Origin: Pseudomonadota bacterium
GTDB taxonomy: Bacteria; Desulfobacterota; Desulfarculia; Desulfarculales; Desulfarculaceae
DNA: 36,291 bases
Assembly (NCBI GenBank): GCA_018896025.1
Contig: JAHIND010000012.1
Location: forward strand, 1-36,291
Reading direction: 5' to 3'
Below, piece after piece: positions 7,229 to 15,200 of the stretch; the first letter of the stretch is position 1; every line of letters starts with the position of its first letter. Under the pieces are notes generated by a model. It searched no databases. It worked only from the letters and a program-made list of their open reading frames with translations, and was not told where the DNA came from. A program made the position numbers and the translations under genes.

Positions 7229-7402
7229 GTGGACCAGGAAAGAGTTTTGGAAAAGCTCCTGCTCATGAGGCAGGAGCTGGAAAATATATTTCCCGATCCC
7301 AGCCCGGATGAGTTGGAGCATCTGGCCCATTTGGCTGCGTGCCTGGCCGACGAGGCCGGCCTGTTGCCGCCGCATTCCTATCGGACCTATCGCCGGAAGT
7401 AA
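7229..7402 (+). CDS. Small 57-aa helical protein between V4R and GGDEF genes
   Basis: A GTG-initiated ORF starts 3 nt after the V4R stop and ends TAA at 7400-7402. It encodes a Leu/Glu-rich, predicted helical peptide (VLEKLLLMRQELENIF, LEHLAHLAACLADEAG) ending in a basic YRTYRRK tail. No Shine-Dalgarno sequence precedes it, so translational coupling would be needed. It may be an adaptor between V4R protein and cyclase. Alternatively, it may be the true N-terminus of the cyclase separated by a frameshift, since the cyclase frame opens inside it. I do not recognise a family. Confidence 0.5.
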   Translation: MDQERVLEKLLLMRQELENIFPDPSPDELEHLAHLAACLADEAGLLPPHSYRTYRRK

Positions 7403-8403
7403 AAGACGCCGTGGACCTGCTGAGCGAGGTGGTCAACAGCAACCATCCCCCCGAGGGGATCGACGGGTCCCTGGCCCACAACCAATCCCTGCAGGCGCTT
7501 TTCCACACCCTCCGGGCCATCAGGGCCTCGGCCCTGGCCCTGGCCGGAGGGGACCTGGGGGTTAAGATCGAGGCCAAGGGCTACCTGGCCGGCTCCCTCA
7601 AGACCCTGCAAGCCCATTTCAAGCACCTCACCTGGCAGACCCAGCGGGTGGCTGCCGGCGATTTCAGCCAGCGGGTGGACTTAATGGGCGAGTTCGCCAC
7701 CGGCTTCAACGCCATGGTGCGGCGCCTGGCCCGCACCGTGGAGGCCCTGCAACAAAAAGAGGCCGAGGTGACCGCCAAGAACCAGGAACTGGTGAAGGAA
7801 ATTAATAACCGCCTGCGGGTGGAAAAGGACCTCAGGATAAGCGAGGAGCGCTACCGGGAAATGGCCATCATGGACCATCTCACCGGCCTGTACAACCGCC
7901 GCCATTTTTATGTGCTGGCGGAAAACGAGCTCAAACGCACCCTTCGCCGCGGGCACAGCCTCGCCTTGATAATGTTGGACCTGGACCACTTTAAAAAGAT
8001 CAATGATAATTACGGGCACGACGTCGGAGACAAGGTCTTGATGGAAGTCGGCCGGGTGTTGACCAGCCAAGTACGCTCGATGGACATCTGCGCCCGCCTG
8101 GGCGGCGAGGAGTTCGTGCTGCTGCTGCCCGAGACCCAGGACCCCCAGGCTCTAAACGTGGCCGAACGGCTGCGCGAATCCATTGCCCACTCCTGCGTGC
8201 CCGCCGGTGACGACTGGGTGGGAGTGACCGTCAGCCTGGGGGTCACCGGCCTGAACAATGTCCAACGCAGCCAAAGCCAAGAGCCCAAGGACCTTCTGGA
8301 GCTGCTCATCAAGCAGGCCGATAGGGCCCTCTACACCTCCAAAACCGCCGGACGCAACCGCATCACCGTTTACGAACTCCCCGCAACTCCCGATAAAAAC
8401 TGA
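7339..8403 (+). CDS. HAMP-like/GGDEF diguanylate cyclase
   Basis: Makes c-di-GMP from two GTP. About residues 50-115 form a HAMP-like region (GGDLGVKIEAKGYLAGSL, AAGDFSQRVDLMGEF) followed by a coiled coil (about 120-165). The GGDEF domain starts at DHLTGLYNRRHF and has the catalytic motif GGEEF at 255-259, with an RxxD inhibitory I-site (RSMD, 246-249) five residues upstream. It should therefore be active and product-inhibited. No transmembrane segment is visible, so it is cytosolic and probably depends on the V4R partner for input. The frame is open from a GTG at 7339 without a ribosome site; a GTG at 7411, 8 nt after the stop of the small ORF, is the more likely start. It ends 142 bp before the CGGC gene. 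Confidence 0.88.
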   Translation: MPGRRGRPVAAAFLSDLSPEVKDAVDLLSEVVNSNHPPEGIDGSLAHNQSLQALFHTLRAIRASALALAGGDLGVKIEAKGYLAGSLKTLQAHFKHLTWQTQRVAAGDFSQRVDLMGEFATGFNAMVRRLARTVEALQQKEAEVTAKNQELVKEINNRLRVEKDLRISEERYREMAIMDHLTGLYNRRHFYVLAENELKRTLRRGHSLALIMLDLDHFKKINDNYGHDVGDKVLMEVGRVLTSQVRSMDICARLGGEEFVLLLPETQDPQALNVAERLRESIAHSCVPAGDDWVGVTVSLGVTGLNNVQRSQSQEPKDLLELLIKQADRALYTSKTAGRNRITVYELPATPDKN

Positions 8404-8545
8404 CATTACCTCGCGGCGGCCCCGCGCCGGTAGATGAACGGTACCGTAAATCACCTGATTACTGTATAACATTTATGGATTTAAAATATCGGCTCCCCGC
8501 TCCGGGCGGGGCGGGGACGCCGTCATCTTAACGGGGAGGACAAAA

Positions 8546-8911
8546 ATGGAAAAAATATTGATCGTCGGCTGCAAAAAGGCCATGGACGATGTGTGCATAG
8601 GCTGTTCGCGCTGCCTGGTGGGCTTCAACCGCCGGGGCGGTGAATTTGCCCGCTACCCCCAGGGCGAGGCCGAGGTCATGGGCCTACTCAGTTGCGGCGA
8701 CTGCCCCGGCGCGGCCATCGTGACCCGCCTGGCCCAGGTGAAGCTTTGGAACGCGCCCATGGAAGAAAAGCCCACCAAGATCCACATCGGCCCCTGCCTG
8801 AGCGATCACTGCCCCCACGCCGACACCATCATCACCAAGATAAAGGCCAAGAGCGGCATCGAGGTGATCGAGGGCACCCACCACTACTTCCCGGAGGACA
8901 TCTTTGCCTGA
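8546..8911 (+). CDS. CGGC domain-containing protein
   Basis: Protein of 121 aa with the CGGC domain: cysteine-rich N-terminus GCKKAMDDVCIGCSRCL, central LLSCGDCPGAA, and a C-terminal part with IGPCLSDHCPHAD. The cysteine and histidine spacing suggests metal or Fe-S binding; no reaction is established. GGGGAGGA lies 5 nt before the ATG. The preceding 142 bp (8404-8545) contain a GC-rich imperfect repeat (CCCCGCTCC/GGGCGGGGCGGGG) and no ORF. It overlaps the downstream DUF364 gene, so the two are co-translated. Confidence 0.85.
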   Translation: MEKILIVGCKKAMDDVCIGCSRCLVGFNRRGGEFARYPQGEAEVMGLLSCGDCPGAAIVTRLAQVKLWNAPMEEKPTKIHIGPCLSDHCPHADTIITKIKAKSGIEVIEGTHHYFPEDIFA

Positions 8912-9662
8912 GCCCGGTGCTCTGGCCCGCAAGCTGACCACGGCCCTGGGCCCCAACGCCCAGGGCCGCGTCGCCCAGGTGGTGGTGGGCCTGGGCTACA
9001 CCGCGGCCATGCTGGAGGACGGCCGGGCCGGGGTGGCCTATACCCTGCGGGACCAGGCCCAGGGGGGATGCGGCGTGTTTCAGGGGCGGCGGCCCCTGGC
9101 CGGGCAGGAGGCCGCGGAGCTGCTGGGCCTGGCCGTTTCCCGCGATCCCCTGGAGGCGGCGGTGGGCCTGGCCGTGGCCGGGGCCCTGCTTTCGCCGGGC
9201 CCGGCCGAGGCCGCGGCGGGTGACGTCCTAGACTATCTAAACCTGGAGCCCGAGGACACCGTGGGTATGGTGGGCTACTTCGGCCCCCTGGTGCCCGAGG
9301 TGCGCCGCCGGGCGGGCCGCCTGATCATCTTCGAGCGGGTGGACCTGCCCCAGGGAGACATCCTGCCCCAGGAGCGGGCGCGCGAGTTGCTGCCCCAATG
9401 CCGGGTGGCGATTATCAGCGCCACCACCCTGCTCAACCAAACCCTGGAGCCCTTGCTGGAGGCCTGCGCGGGATGCCGCGAGGTGGTCCTGCTGGGGCCC
9501 AGCACCCCCCTATGCCGCCAAGTTTTCGCGGGCACCCCGGTGACCATGCTCAGCGGGGTGACGGTGCGCGATGCTCCGGCCCTCTTACAGGTGGTGGCCG
9601 AGGCGGGCGGCACGCGGCAATTCAGCCGCCTGGTGGACAAAAAGAACCTGCGCCTGGGCTGA
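8904..9662 (+). CDS. DUF4213/DUF364 putative heavy-metal-chelation protein
   Basis: Protein of 252 aa. The N-terminal third (GLGYTAAMLE) fits DUF4213 and the remainder (VGMVGYFGPLVPEVRRRAG, ATTLLNQTLEPLLE, LLGPSTPLC) fits DUF364, a Rossmann-like family linked to metal or Fe-S handling. The start is TTG at 8904 inside the end of the CGGC gene, supported by GGAGGA 5 nt upstream. The 8-nt overlap points to translational coupling. Exact function unknown; pairing with CGGC suggests metal or metallocofactor handling. Confidence 0.85.
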   Translation: MPEPGALARKLTTALGPNAQGRVAQVVVGLGYTAAMLEDGRAGVAYTLRDQAQGGCGVFQGRRPLAGQEAAELLGLAVSRDPLEAAVGLAVAGALLSPGPAEAAAGDVLDYLNLEPEDTVGMVGYFGPLVPEVRRRAGRLIIFERVDLPQGDILPQERARELLPQCRVAIISATTLLNQTLEPLLEACAGCREVVLLGPSTPLCRQVFAGTPVTMLSGVTVRDAPALLQVVAEAGGTRQFSRLVDKKNLRLG

Positions 9663-9814
9663 GGCCGGGGACGCGGCGACACAGGACCATTAACGACTGG
9701 ACGGCGGCACGGTCCAGGCGCTAAGGTTTTACCCCTAGGAGCGGCCTATACTAAGGGCCAACGCGGGAGCGCCAGGGACAGCCCCGCATCAACATCTCCA
9801 TGAAGGGGAGCCGC

Positions 9815-10885
9815 ATGTCCAAAGTAATGATCCATCCTGCCGATTTCGAGACCTGCCAACAAGCCGTGGACCGGGCCTTCGACCTTTTCCCTCTGGACGT
9901 GGAGGGCAAAAAGGTTTTGGTGAAGCCCAACGTGCTCCGGACCGCCAAGTCCGAGGAGGCCATCACCACCCACCCAGAGGTGCTGCGGGCCGTGGTGAAC
10001 CGGCTCAAGAGTATGAACCCGGCCCAACTCATCGTGGGCGACAACCCCGGCGTGTTCACCTACGGCGCCAACGAGAAGGCCTTTTCCGACACCGGCCTGA
10101 CCGAAGCCTCCCTGGGTCACTACCGCAACATCGGAGCCGAGTCGCGGGAAGTAGCCTTCAATCCCGAGTACCGCGACACCCTCAGCGTATCCACGGCGGT
10201 GCTGGACGCGGATGTGATCGTCTCGGTGCCCAAGTTCAAGACCCACGGCCTCACCGTGCTGAGCGGGGCCATCAAAAACAGCTTCGGCATCCTGCCCGGG
10301 GCTCAGAAGGCCCAGTTGCACAAGGTGGCAGGCAACCCCAAGCGCTTCAACGACCTATTGGTGGAGGTGTTCCGCCTCAGGGTGCCGGATCTGTACATCG
10401 TGGACGGCATCGTGGGCATGGAGGGCAACGGCCCGGCTTCCACCGAGCTCAGGGACGTGAACCTGATCCTGGCCTCGGACAACGCGGTGGCCCTGGATGG
10501 GGTGATCGCCCGGCTCATGGGCGTGGCCGACCCCGGCCAGGTGCGTTTCCTGGCCACGGCTCAAAAGGCCGGGCTGGGTGAGTTCAGCGACGAGGCCACC
10601 GAGATCATCGGCGAGCTCATACCCATCGAGGGCTTCAAGCTGCCGCCCGCCGGCGGCCCGGACCGTCCCGGCGCGGAAAAAATCCAGGAGTTCATAGAAA
10701 GCCGCACCAGGCTGCGGCCCCAGGCCGACCCGGACATGTGCACCGGCTGCGGAGCCTGTATCGATCAGTGCCCCGCTTCGGCCCTGGCCTTTGACGGAGA
10801 GCTGCCCAAGGTTGACCCCGACAAGTGCATCGTGTGCTTTTGCTGCCAGGAGATGTGCCCGGAGCAGGCCATGCAGCTGCAATAA
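9815..10885 (+). CDS. DUF362 protein with C-terminal dicluster ferredoxin
   Basis: Iron-sulfur protein of 356 aa. The DUF362 domain occupies about residues 1-280 (VLVKPNVL, IVGDNPG, KFKTHGLTVLSGAIKN, DGIVGMEGNGP). It is followed by two 4Fe-4S motifs, CTGCGACIDQCP and CIVCFCCQEMCP. The family is widespread in anaerobes without an established reaction; electron transfer to a metal or cofactor substrate is possible. ATG 9815 is chosen because AAGGGGAG precedes it by 4 nt; another in-frame ATG at 9800 has no site. It follows the DUF364 gene after 152 bp that hold no convincing ORF, and precedes a membrane protein by 17 nt. Confidence 0.88.
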   Translation: MSKVMIHPADFETCQQAVDRAFDLFPLDVEGKKVLVKPNVLRTAKSEEAITTHPEVLRAVVNRLKSMNPAQLIVGDNPGVFTYGANEKAFSDTGLTEASLGHYRNIGAESREVAFNPEYRDTLSVSTAVLDADVIVSVPKFKTHGLTVLSGAIKNSFGILPGAQKAQLHKVAGNPKRFNDLLVEVFRLRVPDLYIVDGIVGMEGNGPASTELRDVNLILASDNAVALDGVIARLMGVADPGQVRFLATAQKAGLGEFSDEATEIIGELIPIEGFKLPPAGGPDRPGAEKIQEFIESRTRLRPQADPDMCTGCGACIDQCPASALAFDGELPKVDPDKCIVCFCCQEMCPEQAMQLQ

Positions 10886-10902
10886 AGCCAAGAGTGAGGA
10901 TC

Positions 10903-11409
10903 ATGACCAAAAACTGGAAGTACTACCTGGGGCTGTCCCTGTTCATCTACAGCCTGGTGCCCATCCTGGTGCTGGCGATCTTGCCTTTCATGGGCATGAG
11001 CCTGTCGGAGATGGGAACCCTGGCGGTGGTCTTCCTGGCCAGCGGCGAAGTGGCCTTCTACGCTTCGGCGGTGCTCTTGGGCAAGCCGTTCCTGGCGGCT
11101 CTGAAAAAGAAGTTCGCCTCCTGGTTCCGCCGGGAAGCCGCTCCGCCCAAGCCGGTGAGCCGGGCCCGGCACCGGCTTGGGGTTTGGCTGCTGATCATCA
11201 GCTTTTTGCCCTACTACGCCGTGCTGGTTTATCTGCTCTTCCTGGTGCCGGACGACGCCACCATCCATTTCCTGGCCTGGTCCATGGTGGCCGGAGAGGT
11301 GCTGGGCATGGTCAGCCTGTTCGTGCTGGGCGGCCAGTTCTGGGAGCGCCTCAAGCGGCTGTTCCAGTGGCAGGACGAGCAAGGCTCGGCCACGGCCCAG
11401 AGCGTCTGA
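10903..11409 (+). CDS. Transporter-suffix-domain membrane protein, internally duplicated
   Basis: Integral membrane protein of 168 aa with four hydrophobic segments. The N-terminal half (YYLGLSLFIYSLVPIL, ASGEVAFYASAVLLGKPF) matches the short suffix domain attached to some RND transporters or encoded alone. The second half (LGVWLLIISFLPYYAVL, AGEVLGMVSLFVLGGQFWE) repeats the pattern: basic start, small-residue helix, Pro, then GEV and LGGxF/LGKxF before a basic helix. So the protein looks like a tandem duplication. Start ATG at 10903 with GAGG just upstream. Co-transcription with the DUF362 gene is likely; role unknown. Confidence 0.75.
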   Translation: MTKNWKYYLGLSLFIYSLVPILVLAILPFMGMSLSEMGTLAVVFLASGEVAFYASAVLLGKPFLAALKKKFASWFRREAAPPKPVSRARHRLGVWLLIISFLPYYAVLVYLLFLVPDDATIHFLAWSMVAGEVLGMVSLFVLGGQFWERLKRLFQWQDEQGSATAQSV

Positions 11410-11476
11410 GCGCCCTGAGGGACGCGGGTGAAGGCGGGCCGGTAGCCGGAGGGCTCCGCCCGCCCTCGGCCGGGGC

Positions 11477-11590
11477 CTACTTGAAGGTGACCGGCACCCG
11501 CAGAGGGGTGCTTTGCCCGCTGGTGTCCTTCTATGCGCAGGCCCAGCAGGTAATCGCCGGGCGGCATGCCGCCGATGTTCAAAGCCCTAA
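11477..11590 (-). pseudogene. Frameshifted C-terminal remnant of a GWxTD-like or secreted beta-sandwich protein
   Basis: On the minus strand ALNIGGMPPGDYLLGLRI is readable from 11585 to about 11532. Skipping one base near 11531 continues as KDTSGQSTPLRVPVTFK and a TAG at 11477-11479. The joined sequence is a typical beta-strand end of secreted proteins such as GWxTD-domain proteins, which is my best guess at family. Upstream (11590-11760) nothing coherent is left, so this is a decayed gene end. The remainder of the gap (11410-11870) shows no other feature. Confidence 0.5.
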
Positions 11591-11870
11591 TGCTCCATGG
11601 CAAGCACCGTGGCGGCCCCTGGCTTCGCCTTATACCCGCGCCCGGCCTCCAGCCAGGAGGCCTGCCTGCCCGAGGCGCGGCGGCGGACTGTTGGCGCCTC
11701 CGGTGGTCAAGCGCTTGCAAGCCGCCGGTCTTATCGCCTGACTGGTTGCCATCTTTCATAAAAATGATAGATTAGCTGCGGGCTTCATCTTGGCCGAGGC
11801 CTATGTATTGGTTTGATAACGGTGGTAATCCTCGGACGCAAGCCACCCTTTGAGGAAAAACTTCGGCACG

Positions 11871-13436
11871 ATGCGCGTATTTTTCTCCCGTCTTCCGCTG
11901 GCACTGCTTGGTGCCTTTATCGGTGCAATCATCCAACTACTCTGGTTGAGCAACCATGGGTGGGACGAGGCCGCCCTGCGCATCCCGGCCGGAGCCCTGG
12001 GCGGCGGCCTGATCTTCTGGCTGTTCGGCGAGCTGATCGCCTGGCCGCTCCGCCGTGCGGGGCGGGACTTCTGGGCCGGGGTGGGCCGCTTCTGGCCCTT
12101 CATGGCCCGCGCCTCGTTGTGGCGGGGGGCGGCAGCCGTTTGGCTGGTGCTGCTGGTCGGCTTTGGGGTGGGGCTCTACGTCTACGCCACCCGAGCCTGG
12201 CCCTATCCCATCGTTCAGCAACTGGAGGCCTGGTTCCGGGGCGAGGGCAACACCACTCTCGGGGAAAAGCTGGCCAACGACCTGGACATCGTGCCGTCCA
12301 GGCATTTGGTGACCGTGGATTTCAAGGCCCCCGGCGACCGCACTTACAAGAGCCTGGAAGGCCTGCCCATCCGCTCCCGCCGCCTGCCGCCCAAATACTA
12401 CCTCTCCCCGGACGCCCCCAGGGTGTACCGGGTGATTTTCGGAACCTTCGACTTTGACGACAAACGCTATGGTGTGGTGTTGCTGGGCCCCGACGGCAGA
12501 GTGAAGCACCTCTGGAAGCCCAGCCAGGAGGACGTGCCCTGGGAGCATCGCGACGACGGCAACGTGTTCCCCCACGGCTTCGACATAGGCCCCGATGGTT
12601 CCATCTACGCCGCCTATGACAACGGCACCTCCCTGACCAAGTACGACTGGTGCGGCAACATCGTCTGGCGGATTCATGGCGGCTTCCATCACTCCATCAA
12701 CCTGAGCGACGACGGCACCCTGTGGGTCTGGGGCCCCACCGCCGACGACCCCAATCGCAAGGACTGCCTGGTGCAGGTGAACGACGCCACCGGCAAGATT
12801 GTCAGGGCCATCCGCCTGGAAGCGATAATCGACGCCAACCCGGACATAGACATCTTCGGCATCCGCCAGCTAGATGAACATTCCCGCTCCACCTGGGTGG
12901 AGGACGGCGGCGGCCAGTGGCACCCCAACGACATCGATCCCTTGCCTAAGTCCCTGGCCCACCTCTACCCCGACTTCAAGGCGGGCGACCTGCTGGTCTC
13001 CCTGCGCTCGGTGGACCTGGTGTTCGTTCTGGACCCCGACACCCTCAAAGTTAAATGGTGGCGTCAGGGCCAGACCAGACGCCAGCATGACCCAGACTGG
13101 AATCAGCGGGGCGTCATCACGGCTTACGACAACAACATGCACCGCGATTTTTCCAGCATAGTCGAGATCGACCCCAAGACCTATAAAAGCAGGGTCTTGC
13201 TGGACGGCAGGAAATACAATTTTTACAGCCATATTCAGGGTAAGCACCAGATTCTGCCCGATGGTGGCATACTGATAACCTCACCACAACAAGGGCGCGT
13301 TTTCGAGGTGGACAAGAACGGCAAGGTGGTCTTCGAGTTCCTCAACCTGTATGACGATAAAAACCGCTACCTGGACGTGTCCGAGGCAAAGATTTTGCCG
13401 TTGGACTATTTCAAGGAGTTGCCCAAATGCAAATAG
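11871..13436 (+). CDS. Membrane-anchored arylsulfotransferase-family (ASST-like) beta-propeller protein
   Basis: Protein of about 521 aa. Three N-terminal hydrophobic segments (about 5-25, 38-58 and 80-105) anchor it; the rest should lie outside the membrane. The soluble part shows propeller repeats of the arylsulfotransferase family: FPHGFDIGPDGSIYAAYDNG, HHSINLSDDGTLWVWG, WHPNDIDPL and KHQILPDGGILITSPQQG. The repeated His residues resemble those of ASST enzymes, which move sulfate from aryl sulfates to acceptors; whether this homologue is catalytic is open. ATG 11871 is preferred to a TTG at 11850. It overlaps the next gene by 10 nt and is the first gene of a putative sulfation module with a sulfotransferase and APS kinase. 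Confidence 0.78.
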   Translation: MRVFFSRLPLALLGAFIGAIIQLLWLSNHGWDEAALRIPAGALGGGLIFWLFGELIAWPLRRAGRDFWAGVGRFWPFMARASLWRGAAAVWLVLLVGFGVGLYVYATRAWPYPIVQQLEAWFRGEGNTTLGEKLANDLDIVPSRHLVTVDFKAPGDRTYKSLEGLPIRSRRLPPKYYLSPDAPRVYRVIFGTFDFDDKRYGVVLLGPDGRVKHLWKPSQEDVPWEHRDDGNVFPHGFDIGPDGSIYAAYDNGTSLTKYDWCGNIVWRIHGGFHHSINLSDDGTLWVWGPTADDPNRKDCLVQVNDATGKIVRAIRLEAIIDANPDIDIFGIRQLDEHSRSTWVEDGGGQWHPNDIDPLPKSLAHLYPDFKAGDLLVSLRSVDLVFVLDPDTLKVKWWRQGQTRRQHDPDWNQRGVITAYDNNMHRDFSSIVEIDPKTYKSRVLLDGRKYNFYSHIQGKHQILPDGGILITSPQQGRVFEVDKNGKVVFEFLNLYDDKNRYLDVSEAKILPLDYFKELPKCK

Positions 13437-13651
13437 CGTTGTTGGCCGTCGCCGCCCTGCTGGTCCTGCTACCCGGCACCGCCCAGGCCTATGTGGGCCC
13501 CGGCTTGGGGTTGGGGGCCATCGGCGCCATCCTGGGCGTAATCTTCTCCGTCATCCTGGCCATCCTCGCCTTCTTCTGGTACCCCATCAAACGGCTTTTT
13601 GGCATAGGCAAAAAGAAGCAGGAAAACCGGGAAGATGACCCCCTGGACTAG
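13427..13651 (+). CDS. Small membrane protein of the sulfation cluster
   Basis: Protein of 74 aa. An N-terminal signal peptide or helix (ALLAVAALLVLLPGTAQA) is followed by YVGPGLGLGAIGAILG, a second helix to about residue 52 and a basic then acidic tail (KKKQENREDD). I recall similar small YVGPG proteins beside capsule or envelope genes, but no function is known to me. It overlaps the gene before by 10 nt and the sulfotransferase by 17 nt. Such tight packing means it is translated with both and may be an assembly partner. Confidence 0.78.
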   Translation: MQIALLAVAALLVLLPGTAQAYVGPGLGLGAIGAILGVIFSVILAILAFFWYPIKRLFGIGKKKQENREDDPLD

Positions 13652-15107
13652 TTGGGCCCTCCAAGCCCTGGCCTGCCTGCCGGGGGCGGTGGTTTTCGTG
13701 GAGCTGTTCCGCTCACTGCCCATGATGGACAACCTGAACCGCCTTAAGACGACCACCCAGAAGGTCATGGGGGTGGTCAAGTCTTCCAAAGTTTCTGATC
13801 ACTGGAAAGAAAAGATACTGCCCCACTACGCGGGGGCCATCCTGGCGGCCAGCCTGCTCAACGTGGTCTACATCGCCATCATGGCTGCGGGATTTGCCCT
13901 GGCCTTCTGCCTGGTGGGCATGTGGTTCCTGGGCGGCTTCGCCGCGGCGGCGGCCCTGCTGCTGGAGCCCTCGGTGCAGATCATCGCCGCCGTCCTGGGC
14001 ATGGCCTACGCCTTCGCCCGGGTCAAGCTGACCCCTGAGGAAGGCGGCGACTACCACCTGGGCTCCAAGCTGCTGCACCACCTGGCCCTGGACAGCCGCC
14101 TGGTGCGCAAGGCGGCCTTCGACCTGGACTGCTCCCTGTCCGCCGCCCGCAAGCTGCCCCCACCGCCGGGGCCGCCGGTGTACATCACCGGCCTGGCCAG
14201 GGGAGGCACCACCATCCTGTTGCAGGCGGTGTACGCCAGCAAGCGCTTCGCCACCCTCACCTACCGGGACATGCCCTTTATCACCGCGCCCAACATGTGG
14301 AACTCCCTTTCCGCCGGGCGGCGGCAATACGCCGAGGCCAAGGAGAGGGCCCACAAGGACCGGCTGCTGGTGAACTACGACAGCCCGGAGGCCTTCGAGG
14401 AAATCTTCTGGATGACCTTCGACCGGGACCGCTACGTGAAAGAGCGCCATCTGGCGCCCCACAAGCCGCCCCGGGAGGTGCTTATCCAGTACCGCCGCTA
14501 CGTGTCCAACATCATCGCCAAGGACTCCGGCAAGGCCCCCCTGCGCTACTTGGCCAAGAACAACAACAACCTGCTGCGCATCGCCTCCCTCAAGCGGGCC
14601 TTCCCCGAGGCGGTGATCCTGGTGCCTTTCCGCAACCCGCTGGACCACGCCAAATCCCTGATGGCGCAGCACCAGCGGTTTTTGAAAACGCACCAGGAAG
14701 ACCCCTTCTCCCTCAGGTACATGAACTGGCTGGGCCATCACGAGTTCGGGGCCAACCTGAAGCCCTTCCGCTTCAACAACGACGCCCTGCCCCGCTGCCC
14801 CGACGAGGTTGAAGACTTCTCCTACTGGGTCCGCTATTGGGGCTGCGTTTACGACTATGTGCTGAGCAACCACGCCGACGAGATCGTGTTGTTCGATTAT
14901 GACCGTTTCTGCCGCCAACCGGCGGCCTGCCTGGAGGAACTGGCCCCCATCCTGCAGCTGGACAAGGCCCAGCTGGAGCCATTCTTCAGCCAGGTGAAGC
15001 CCTCCACCCGGCACAGCCACCCCCCGGTGGACACCAAGATTTTGGCCGAGGCCGAGGCGGTGCATCAAGCCTTGCACCAGAGGGTCATGGCCGGGGCGCG
15101 GCAATGA
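13635..15107 (+). CDS. Membrane-anchored PAPS-dependent sulfotransferase
   Basis: Protein of 490 aa. Hydrophobic segments lie at about residues 6-25 and 65-135. The cytosolic catalytic domain starts near 180 with the 5'-phosphosulfate loop ITGLARGGTTILLQ (consensus GxxRSGTT) and contains the 3'-phosphate motif LVPFRNPLDHAKSL. The C-terminal part (DEIVLFDYDRFCRQP, helices) fits the sulfotransferase fold. Expected reaction: transfer of sulfate from PAPS to a hydroxyl of a lipid or glycan at the inner membrane. Substrate is unknown. APS kinase, its donor supply, is encoded 93 nt downstream, which supports the assignment. The start overlaps the small membrane protein by 17 nt. Confidence 0.85.
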   Translation: MTPWTSWALQALACLPGAVVFVELFRSLPMMDNLNRLKTTTQKVMGVVKSSKVSDHWKEKILPHYAGAILAASLLNVVYIAIMAAGFALAFCLVGMWFLGGFAAAAALLLEPSVQIIAAVLGMAYAFARVKLTPEEGGDYHLGSKLLHHLALDSRLVRKAAFDLDCSLSAARKLPPPPGPPVYITGLARGGTTILLQAVYASKRFATLTYRDMPFITAPNMWNSLSAGRRQYAEAKERAHKDRLLVNYDSPEAFEEIFWMTFDRDRYVKERHLAPHKPPREVLIQYRRYVSNIIAKDSGKAPLRYLAKNNNNLLRIASLKRAFPEAVILVPFRNPLDHAKSLMAQHQRFLKTHQEDPFSLRYMNWLGHHEFGANLKPFRFNNDALPRCPDEVEDFSYWVRYWGCVYDYVLSNHADEIVLFDYDRFCRQPAACLEELAPILQLDKAQLEPFFSQVKPSTRHSHPPVDTKILAEAEAVHQALHQRVMAGARQ

Positions 15108-15200
15108 ATCCCCGGATGTTTCACGGATGCCGCAAGCACACGAAGTAGTCTGATATTTAGGCCCGGTTCAAGGCCTTTAAACACGGAATCTGGTGAACAA

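Noticed and set aside
11229..11759. Minus-strand open frame of 176 codons taken as an intact gene
   Set aside because: Only a short central part looks like protein. It changes frame near 11531, and its end overlaps the suffix-domain gene. I list just the remnant as a pseudogene.
13713..15104. Open frame of 463 codons opposite the sulfotransferase
   Set aside because: No domain or signal features, and the opposite strand carries clear PAPS-binding motifs.
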